Shown: piece after piece, positions 1 through 5,226 of the stretch | Numbering within the stretch: the first letter of the stretch is position 1 | Layout of the letters: each line of letters begins with the position of its first letter | Source: Bacillota bacterium | GTDB lineage: Bacteria; Bacillota; Clostridia; Lachnospirales; Bianqueaceae | NCBI GenBank assembly: GCA_017467985.1 | Contig: JAFUJY010000007.1 | Span: 1-5,226 of the forward strand | Direction: 5' to 3' | DNA length: 5,226 bases | The notes under the pieces: model-generated | Told to the model about the DNA's origin: nothing | Seen by the model: the letters and a program-made list of their open reading frames with translations, nothing else | The model's database searches: none | Program-made: the position numbers and the translations under genes

Positions 1-816
1 AATATAATAATAGAAATGGTATTTCATATGGGCGTTGCGGGTGTGGCATTGGCTACGATTTTGTCCCAGGTGATTTCGGCAGGGCTGGTAGTGATGTGTT
101 TGCTGCGCAGTCATAGCTGTATCCGTCTTCACTTGCAGCAATTAAAAATTCATAAGGGAATACTCGTTGAAATTGCCAAAGTTGGCTTGCCGGCGGGGCT
201 GCAGGGGATGCTTTTTAATATTTCCAATGTGCTGATTCAGTCGTCTATTAACTCCTTCGGAGAGTTGGCCATGGCGGGTAATTCCGCTGGAGGTAATATT
301 GAGGGATTTGTAAGTATCTGTAATAATGCGATTCACCAGGCTGCTCTGTGTTTTACTAGTCAGAATTATGGTGCCAAGACCTATTCCAGAATTCGCCGTG
401 TTCGAAATATGGGATTGATGCTGGTAACGGTGATTGGCGGAGTCTTGGGCGTTGCTGTGACTTTGGGCGCTCCGGTACTTTTGAAGCTGTATGTTTCGGA
501 TCCTGTTGTTATCCAATATGGTATTAGAAAAATGCAGTTCACCACGGCATTTATCCTTTTTGCCGGTATGTTGGATGTGATGGTGGGATGCCTGCGAGGC
601 ATTGGTTCGTCTCTGTTGCCCATGATGGTGTCCCTGGCCGGTGCCTGCGGTTTTCGTCTGATATGGATATTTACGGTGTTCCAGCAGTTTAGAACACTGG
701 AGATTTTGTATGTGTCCTATCCTATTTCCTGGGCGCTGACAGGACTTGTACAGTTTATTTGCTTTTTAATTGTGAGTAGAAAAATACCTAAGGTAGATAT
801 GGAGGAGACAGTATGA
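1..816 (+). CDS. MATE family efflux transporter, C-terminal part (5' end outside window)
   Basis: Integral membrane transporter of the multidrug and toxin extrusion (MATE) family, DinF-like. Members export small cationic or other metabolites using a Na+ or H+ gradient; the substrate here is unknown. The reading frame is open from the first base. Aligned with the next gene, the first codon (Asn) matches residue 188 of that protein, so about 187 residues are missing, and the ATG at 16 is an internal Met, not the start. The visible 271 residues hold the end of the first six-helix half and the second half. Recognisable stretches are FHMGVAGVALAT, KVGLPAGLQGMLFN (start of TM7), SQNYGA, MVGCLRGIG and SYPISWALTG. 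The protein is about two thirds identical by eye to its neighbour, with one codon of length difference near the C-terminus. Its TGA stop overlaps the next ATG by four bases (ATGA), which implies translational coupling. The family call is firm; the physiological role is open. Confidence 0.93.
   Translation, partial: NIIIEMVFHMGVAGVALATILSQVISAGLVVMCLLRSHSCIRLHLQQLKIHKGILVEIAKVGLPAGLQGMLFNISNVLIQSSINSFGELAMAGNSAGGNIEGFVSICNNAIHQAALCFTSQNYGAKTYSRIRRVRNMGLMLVTVIGGVLGVAVTLGAPVLLKLYVSDPVVIQYGIRKMQFTTAFILFAGMLDVMVGCLRGIGSSLLPMMVSLAGACGFRLIWIFTVFQQFRTLEILYVSYPISWALTGLVQFICFLIVSRKIPKVDMEETV
1..816 (+). repeat. First copy of a diverged direct repeat (tandem MATE gene duplication)
   Basis: This stretch aligns with 1374-2192 in the same orientation and frame, differing by a single codon in length near the end. 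Identity is high in blocks: for example ATGGTGGGATGCCTGCGAGG occurs exactly at 580-599 and again at 1953-1972. Most other blocks differ at third codon positions, so this is an old duplication kept under protein-level selection, not a recent copy. The repeat unit presumably extends left of the window to the start of the first gene. Confidence 0.8.
801..807 (+). promoter_or_regulatory. Ribosome binding site of the second MATE gene, inside the end of the first
   Basis: GGAGGAG lies five bases before the ATG at 813, within the last codons of the upstream MATE gene. It fixes the start and supports coupled translation across the ATGA overlap. Confidence 0.85.
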
Positions 817-1610
817 GAAGAAAGGTAAAATCATCATCTTATGAAATGGACATGTGCCATGGTCCCATATTTAGCAAAGTCATTGTATTTGCGCTGCCGC
901 TAATGCTTTCCGGTGTGCTGCAGCTGTTGTTTAATGCTGCAGATATCATCGTAGTGGGGCAATATGTGGGCAGTACAGCTTTGGCGGCGGTGGGTGCCAC
1001 CGGTTCACTGACCAATCTGCTGCTGAATCTGCTGATGGGCTTGTCCGTGGGTTCGAATGTGGTGGTTGCCCGTTTTTATGGGGCAAGAGATGATGAAAAG
1101 GTATCCCAGGCGGTACATACGTCCATACTAATCAGTGTGATCTGTGGTGTGGTCATGGTATTTATTGGGGTATTTCTGGCGGAACCCTTATTGATTATGA
1201 TGGGAACACCAGAAAATGTACTGGATGGTGCTGCTCAGTATATGCGGATCTATTTTGCCGGTGTACCGGTGATTATGCTGTATAACTTCGGCAGTGCGGT
1301 ACTGCGTGCGGTGGGTGACACCAAGCGTCCCATGTATTTCCTGATTTTGGCGGGTGTGGCCAATGTGGTCATGAACCTGATTTTTGTGATTGTATTTCAC
1401 ATGGGTGTAGCCGGTGTAGCTTTGGCCACGGTGATTTCTCAGGGCATTGCGGCGGTATTGGTTCTGATCTGTCTGCTGCGGGCCAATGGCAGCATTCGAT
1501 TGTATTTTCACCGATTGAAGCTTCATAAAGAGGTGCTGATTGAGATGGTGAAAGTAGGTCTGCCCGCAGGTCTGCAGGGAATGCTCTTTAATGTATCCAA
1601 TGTACTGATT

Positions 1611-1613
1611 TAG
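1611..1613 (+). other. Premature amber (TAG) codon in the second MATE gene
   Basis: The local reading is AAT GTA CTG ATT TAG TCC TCC ATT AAT TCC. The matching stretch of the upstream paralogue (about 226-255) reads AAT GTG CTG ATT CAG TCG TCT ATT AAC TCC. A single C-to-T transition therefore explains the stop, and the residues on both sides (NVLI and SSINSFG) are the same in both copies. All five terminal stops in the window are TGA or TAA, so TAG occurs only here as an in-frame codon of a real gene. Confidence 0.93.
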
Positions 1614-2179
1614 TCCTCCATTAATTCCTTTGGCGACTTGGCGATGGCCGGTAATACGGCAGCAAGCAACATTGAAGGTTTTGTGGGTACTTGTATGAAT
1701 GCGGTATATCAGGCGGCACTGTGCTTTACCAGCCAGAACTATGGCGCAGGGAAGTATTCCAGAATCCGTAAGATCCGTAATCGATGTGAAGTTCTGACCG
1801 GTTCCGTAGGTTTGGGTCTGGGACTGCTGGCCTTTGCCTGTGGGCCTGTACTGCTGAAACTATATGCCACAGATCCGGTGGTCATTGAATACGGTCTTCT
1901 TCGAATGAGCATCATGTGTACCACATTCTTTATTTGTGGTATGATGGACTGCATGGTGGGATGCCTGCGAGGAATCGGATATTCTTTTGTGCCCATGCTG
2001 GTATCCCTGGCGGGTGCCTGTGGTTTCCGGCTGTTGTGGATTTTTACCGTATTCCAGTGGTTCCGGTCTCTGGAGGTTTTGTATCTGTCCTATCCCATTT
2101 CATGGGCCATTACCGGAATTGCCCATACCATTTGTTTCATCGTTGTCAGCCGAAAAAAACTCCCCAGGGAGGATAAAGC

Positions 2180-2185
2180 GGAGGA
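2180..2185 (+). promoter_or_regulatory. Ribosome binding site of the ACT-MBL gene, inside the end of the second MATE gene
   Basis: GGAGGA lies three bases before the ATG at 2189. The spacing is short, but it is the only good Shine-Dalgarno match at this start, and it would allow some initiation even if ribosomes stop early at the upstream TAG. Confidence 0.75.
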
Positions 2186-2188
2186 AGT

Positions 2189-3634
2189 ATGAGAAAAACG
2201 TATATCACCAATATGCCCAATAATATCGGTGCTTTTTTGCAGGCCAGTAAGTGTTTTGCATTGCTGGGCATCAATATTACCCGCGTCAGCTATAATAAAG
2301 CTGTGGATTCCCACACCTTATTTATTGATGTGAATGGAGACGAAGCTGCGCTGAAAGAGGCGGATATTCAATTGACCAAGATCGGGTATCTGCAGAACAA
2401 TGGGGCAGAATCCCACGTTGTGTTGGTGGAGTTTCATGTAAAGGATGATGGTCCGGGCAGAATGAATGCGGCCCTGGAACTGATACAGGTCTTTGGCTTT
2501 AATATTTCTTATATTAGTTATCAGGAAAATGCGGAAGAATATCAGCAGTTTCGGGTAGGGCTGTTGGTGGAGGATGCGGGGCGTATGCAGGAGTTTTTGC
2601 GAGAAGCAGAAAAGCTGTATAGGATTCGCGTCATTGATTATAATCGTTCAGAAAAGACTTTTGACAACAGTATTTTCTACAATTCCTTTGTAAACAGTTT
2701 GATTCAGTCCAGTGGGATTGCAGAAGAAGCGAAAGAAGAGCTGTTAATCAATTCCAATCTGGCCATGCAGATTTTGGACGAGCAGGGGATGCTGCCTTAC
2801 CGGACGTTTGATACCATCAGTAAGTTTGCAGAGATGCTTGCCGGATGCAGAGGAGAGGCTTTTTCTCCTCGTATTACCACCCATAAAATCACAGAGGTTA
2901 CGGAGATTACAGTGATTGAACCTCCCTGCGGCAGCAATACCATGATTATAAAAAGCGACGATGAATTTTTATTTGTGGATAGCGGCTATGCTTATTATAA
3001 AGATGAGATGCTGGCTTTGATCCGCAAACTGGTGCCGGAATTTGACAGTATGAAAAAAAGAATCCTGATCACCCATGTAGATCAGGATCATTGTGGTTTA
3101 CTTCCGTTTTTTGATGAAATTATTGCCAGCCGCAAGAGCAAAGAGTGCCTGGAGCTGGAGTGGGAGGGCAAGGAAGACTACAGGGAAAGAAACAAGTTTC
3201 ATAAGCCCTATATCCGTATTTGTAAGACACTGACCAATTACGTTCCGGCGGATCCAGCCAAGTTAACGGTTCCCTGGGAGGTTCCGGCACCGCCTGTGGG
3301 GGACTTGTGGCAGATCGGTTTCTTCAGCTTCGGCGATCTGAATTTTGAAGTGTATGAAGGTCGGGGCGGGCATTTGCCGGGCGAAATTGTACTGATTGAT
3401 TATGAACACTGCATTGCATTCACCGGAGATATTTATATCAATATCAAAGGGATGACCTCAGAACAGCGCCGATATAACCAGTATGCGCCGATCTTGATGG
3501 GTTCCGTGGACATGGACCCATCGGTGAGTACGGCAGAGCGTAAGGCCGTGCTGCAGCGTTTAGGTGCCGGCAAATGGCAGATCTTTGGATCCCATGGGGC
3601 CAAGAAGGATTATGCATTGAAGATTAGCGAATAA
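2189..3634 (+). CDS. ACT-ACT-metallo-beta-lactamase fold hydrolase
   Basis: Predicted cytoplasmic metal-dependent hydrolase of 481 residues, with no signal peptide or membrane segment. Residues about 2-75 and 76-152 look like two ACT small-molecule-binding domains: NNIGAFLQASKCFALLGINI (11-30), then DDGPGRMNAALELIQVFGFN (86-105), each with the ligand-loop Gly ahead of a helix and a (G)xNI-type strand. Residues about 155-230 form a helical linker. The MBL fold follows: FVDSG with Asp264, THVDQDH with His296, Asp298, Asp300 and His301, GGHLPGE with His395, FTGD with Asp414, and GSHG with His469. All metal-ligand positions are filled, but the usual second His of HxHxDH is Asp298, a variant also seen in ComEC-type MBL domains. 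The start overlaps the preceding MATE stop (ATGA) and has GGAGGA just upstream, which indicates co-translation with the transporters. The TAA stop lies in the terminator stem. The substrate and ACT ligand are unknown; an amino acid ligand is an inference from the ACT fold. Confidence 0.88.
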   Translation: MRKTYITNMPNNIGAFLQASKCFALLGINITRVSYNKAVDSHTLFIDVNGDEAALKEADIQLTKIGYLQNNGAESHVVLVEFHVKDDGPGRMNAALELIQVFGFNISYISYQENAEEYQQFRVGLLVEDAGRMQEFLREAEKLYRIRVIDYNRSEKTFDNSIFYNSFVNSLIQSSGIAEEAKEELLINSNLAMQILDEQGMLPYRTFDTISKFAEMLAGCRGEAFSPRITTHKITEVTEITVIEPPCGSNTMIIKSDDEFLFVDSGYAYYKDEMLALIRKLVPEFDSMKKRILITHVDQDHCGLLPFFDEIIASRKSKECLELEWEGKEDYRERNKFHKPYIRICKTLTNYVPADPAKLTVPWEVPAPPVGDLWQIGFFSFGDLNFEVYEGRGGHLPGEIVLIDYEHCIAFTGDIYINIKGMTSEQRRYNQYAPILMGSVDMDPSVSTAERKAVLQRLGAGKWQIFGSHGAKKDYALKISE

Positions 3635-3681
3635 AAGAAAACTCCGTATGATGATTTCTGCATCACACGGAGTTTTCTTTT
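3633..3681. terminator. Bidirectional intrinsic terminator between convergent units
   Basis: Bases 3633-3647 (AAAAGAAAACTCCGT) are the exact reverse complement of 3667-3681. Inside, after one A-C mismatch (3648/3666), TGATG (3649-3653) pairs with CATCA (3661-3665) around a 7-base loop. The outer A-rich arm gives a U-rich tail on the minus transcript, and the TTTTCTTTT arm does the same on the plus transcript, so it should end transcription both ways. It overlaps the TAA of the MBL gene (3632-3634) and that of the GNAT gene (3680-3682). Confidence 0.93.
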
Positions 3682-4120
3682 ACTGTACTGTAAATTCTGT
3701 CCAATCGATATGATTATACTTCATAACTTCGTTGGCTTTTTTCATGCCCAGCTTTTCGTAAAATAAAATTGCATTTTCGTTGGCAATCAGGTAAACGGCA
3801 ATATCCTTTTCACCACCGGCAATATCATGGGCGGTTTTCATCAGCCGGCGGCCAATTCCCTGCCGTTCGTAGGCTCTGTCTACACCTAGGTCTGTTATGT
3901 ACAACCAGTAGGCATAGTCAGTTAATCCAAATAATACACCAACCACTGTATGGTTTTCGTTTCGGGCGACGAGGCTGATGGAAACGGTATTCACCAGCTT
4001 GGCAATTCTTTCGTTGAACCGTTCCAGGGGATATTGAGACCCTAGGTCCGTTCTTTTTAGAAAGTCGATATATTCCGCAGCTGTAAGCCGTTCTTCCCGA
4101 ATGGTTATTGTTTCTGACAT
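3680..4120 (-). CDS. GNAT family N-acetyltransferase
   Basis: Small cytoplasmic acetyltransferase of 146 residues, a normal length for a single GNAT domain. It transfers acetyl from acetyl-CoA to an amine; the acceptor is unknown. Visible elements are the central strand and acetyl-CoA loop ITDLGVDRAYERQGIGRRLM (75-94), which contains the R/Q-x-x-G-x-G pyrophosphate-binding motif RQGIGR (86-91), and the C-terminal motif B ANENAILFYEKLGMKK (113-128), with the Asn and Tyr common in the family. The ATG at 4120-4118 has AAGGAG six bases upstream. The gene starts 12 bases after the stop of the GH43 gene on the same strand, so the two are probably cotranscribed. The TAA stop (complement of 3680-3682) lies at the edge of the shared terminator. 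Nothing indicates a functional tie to the sugar hydrolase beyond position. Confidence 0.93.
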   Translation of the reverse strand: MSETITIREERLTAAEYIDFLKRTDLGSQYPLERFNERIAKLVNTVSISLVARNENHTVVGVLFGLTDYAYWLYITDLGVDRAYERQGIGRRLMKTAHDIAGGEKDIAVYLIANENAILFYEKLGMKKANEVMKYNHIDWTEFTVQ

Positions 4121-4126
4121 AAAGAA

Positions 4127-4132
4127 CTCCTT
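4127..4132 (-). promoter_or_regulatory. Ribosome binding site of the GNAT gene
   Basis: AAGGAG on the minus strand begins immediately after the GH43 TAA and sits six bases before the ATG. It fills most of the 12-base gap, leaving no room for a separate promoter. Confidence 0.85.
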
Positions 4133-5226
4133 TTATAGTAAAGCGAAGGACTTGAAACTAATGGTTCTGGGTCCCCGGTAGCGGAAGTACAGACTTGTTT
4201 TACCCTGGGGCAGGCTTAAAGGCGCGCTGCTGGTTCTCCATTCGTTGCTGTGACGAATGGGAATGGTGGTCAGCAGCTGGCCATCCCAGCTATCCAGAAC
4301 TTCCAGTGTGCCAGTATACTGGCTGATACTGCTGGCGCCTCCACGATAGGTAATTTCGATATACTGTACATCTGTAACATTAAAGTATTTAAAACCAGCC
4401 ATGGCGCCGTCATTCATATTGTATATATAAGCCGGCAATTCATCACCATCTCGGCCGTCCTGGGTGATATAGGGCAGACGATTTATAACCACACCCTCGC
4501 GGTTGACAAGAACGGGCTCACCATGGCAATCCAGCAGGTGGCAAGCCAGATAGGCCGGATACAGACCTTTTTCAGTAAAGGGACCGGTGGCGCCGGAGGA
4601 GGTGATCTCCACCTGAGGAATAGAGCCATCGGGCAAAATGGTGATGGGCTCAATACAGCCTTGGCGGCAGTAAGAACTATTATTGGTGTGACGATGATAG
4701 AAGATATACCATTGACCGTTGATACACTCCATACCGCCATGATTATTACCACCATAGTACATGGGTTTATCAGCGCTCTTGTATGTATCCACACCCAAAT
4801 CACGATTGCTCACAATGATTCCGCCGTATTTGAACTTACCTGTGGGAGTATCGCAGGTGGCGTAACACAGTTCATGGTGCAGGTTAGTGGAGTAGACAAA
4901 ATAATAGGTATTGCCTACTTTACGGATAGAGGGTGCTTCGAAGAAAGTGTGTCCCTCATAACCGCTGCCTTCACTGTAGGGAGCACTGGGAGCGATAAAT
5001 ACAGGCTTTTCCAGAATGGTTACCATGTCAGAATCCAGAACCGTTACCATAGGGCCGGACCTGGAAAAATCATTCTTTTGACAAAAGCCGGTATACAAGT
5101 ATACTTTATTATCCTCAAACAGTACACCTGGGTCAAATTGGGGCTCGTCTTCAGGACCTTCACCTAAAAGAGTCCCATCCTGGTAATGTACATAGCCGTA
5201 GAATTCGTATTTGCCGCCGGGGGTAT
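4133..5226 (-). CDS. Glycoside hydrolase family 43 with C-terminal CBM6-like domain (N-terminus outside window)
   Basis: Predicted beta-xylosidase/alpha-L-arabinofuranosidase-type enzyme acting on plant hemicellulose. The frame is open to the right edge, so the gene starts beyond it. A TTG within LYTGF at 5098 is internal and not a start. Numbering the 363 visible residues from the edge, FDPGVLFEDNKVYLYTGF (30-47) carries the Asp (31) expected to tune the acid's pKa in the five-bladed propeller. FFEAPSIRK (94-102) carries the likely catalytic acid Glu96. NNHGGMECINGQWYIFYHRH (160-179) carries the His (162) typical of the active-site centre. The catalytic-base Asp should lie in the missing part. 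From about residue 255 to the end there is a beta-sandwich resembling CBM6, ending in SLPQGKTSLYFRYRG and ISFKSFALL. The exact GH43 subfamily, substrate and secretion cannot be decided without the N-terminus. It lies upstream of the GNAT gene with a 12-base gap. Confidence 0.9.
   Translation of the reverse strand, partial: TPGGKYEFYGYVHYQDGTLLGEGPEDEPQFDPGVLFEDNKVYLYTGFCQKNDFSRSGPMVTVLDSDMVTILEKPVFIAPSAPYSEGSGYEGHTFFEAPSIRKVGNTYYFVYSTNLHHELCYATCDTPTGKFKYGGIIVSNRDLGVDTYKSADKPMYYGGNNHGGMECINGQWYIFYHRHTNNSSYCRQGCIEPITILPDGSIPQVEITSSGATGPFTEKGLYPAYLACHLLDCHGEPVLVNREGVVINRLPYITQDGRDGDELPAYIYNMNDGAMAGFKYFNVTDVQYIEITYRGGASSISQYTGTLEVLDSWDGQLLTTIPIRHSNEWRTSSAPLSLPQGKTSLYFRYRGPRTISFKSFALL

Larger units (their letters stand above)
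813..2192 (+). pseudogene. MATE family efflux transporter interrupted by an in-frame TAG at codon 267
   Basis: Read through the TAG, this is a complete 459-residue MATE transporter, the normal family length, with twelve predicted membrane helices in two halves. The N-half shows ALPLMLSGVLQLLFNAADI (TM1, about residues 27-45), the loop GARDDEKVSQAVHT (90-103) and LRAVGDTKRPM (164-174). The C-half starts at KVGLPAGLQGMLFN (about 247-260). The ATG at 813 is supported by GGAGGAG at 801-807 and by the ATGA overlap with the previous gene. Codon 267 (1611-1613) is TAG where the paralogue has CAG (Gln). Beyond it the same frame continues without further lesions to TGA at 2190-2192. As written, translation would give a 266-residue product ending inside TM7, probably non-functional. 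Alternatives are a sequencing or assembly error, strain polymorphism, or amber suppression. It overlaps the next gene by ATGA, so early termination could also reduce that gene's translation. Confidence 0.85.
1374..2192 (+). repeat. Second copy of the diverged direct repeat (tandem MATE gene duplication)
   Basis: Partner of the repeat at 1-816. It includes the position of the TAG codon (1611-1613), where the first copy keeps CAG. The two copies could in principle exchange sequence by gene conversion, which would be able to restore the Gln codon. Confidence 0.8.

Noticed and set aside
16..18. ATG at 16 as the start of the first MATE gene
   Set aside because: The frame is open to base 1, and the paralogue shows about 187 further residues upstream of the first visible codon; the ATG falls inside a conserved helix.
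142..516. Minus-strand open frame opposite the first MATE gene
   Set aside because: It has the same antisense composition pattern, and the MATE frame on the other strand is well supported.
1188..1526. Minus-strand open frame opposite the second MATE gene
   Set aside because: It is rich in His, Gln, Asn and Thr, as expected for the reverse complement of a hydrophobic membrane protein, and it has no motif or ribosome binding site.
1638..2192. The second half of the MATE gene as an independent gene starting at TTG 1638
   Set aside because: The TTG codes the Leu of a stretch (LAMAGN) shared with the paralogue, no ribosome binding site precedes it, and the product would begin within TM7. It is better read as the remainder of the interrupted gene.
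3635..3679. Inverted repeat as an attachment site or mobile element end
   Set aside because: Position between convergent stops, A-rich and T-rich outer arms and a single copy all fit an intrinsic terminator; there is no integrase or transposase nearby.
5096..5098. TTG as the GH43 start codon on the minus strand
   Set aside because: Upstream codons in the same frame encode the conserved FDPGVLFEDNKVY block, and the frame stays open to the window edge.
4250..5167. Long plus-strand open frame (305 codons) antisense to the GH43 gene
   Set aside because: It lies wholly opposite a frame with clear GH43 catalytic motifs, has no family features, no convincing ribosome binding site, and low-complexity I/T/G/A-rich composition typical of an antisense shadow.

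Overview
The window looks like a gene-dense piece of a Firmicutes (Clostridia) chromosome, most likely a gut or anaerobic Lachnospiraceae-type organism. The grounds are AAGGAG/GGAGGA ribosome binding sites, near-balanced base composition by eye, compact ATGA overlaps between genes, DinF-like clostridial MATE transporters and a GH43 hemicellulase. No species can be named. There are no tRNA or rRNA genes, CRISPR arrays or insertion sequences. Almost every base lies in a gene or in one terminator, so there is no unexplained gap over 300 bases.

The left two thirds (1-3634, plus strand) is one transcription unit of three translationally coupled genes. The first is the C-terminal part of a MATE-family efflux transporter that runs off the left edge. 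The second is a tandem paralogue of it, which would be a full-length 459-codon MATE protein except that codon 267 is TAG. The third is a 481-residue protein with two N-terminal ACT-type ligand-binding domains and a C-terminal metallo-beta-lactamase (MBL) fold hydrolase. Each junction is a 4-base ATGA overlap preceded by GGAGGA. The simplest reading is a metabolite-responsive cytoplasmic hydrolase made together with one or two membrane exporters. The substrate is not known.

The right third (3680-5226, minus strand) is a convergent unit: a family 43 glycoside hydrolase with a C-terminal carbohydrate-binding-like beta-sandwich, whose N-terminus lies beyond the right edge, followed after 12 bases by a GNAT N-acetyltransferase. 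The two units meet at a hairpin with a perfect 15-bp outer stem (3633-3681). It overlaps both stop codons and should terminate transcription in both directions.

The most noteworthy points are the single in-frame TAG in the second MATE gene, at a position where its neighbour has CAG (Gln) and with the rest of the frame intact, and the MATE-MATE-(ACT-ACT-MBL) arrangement.
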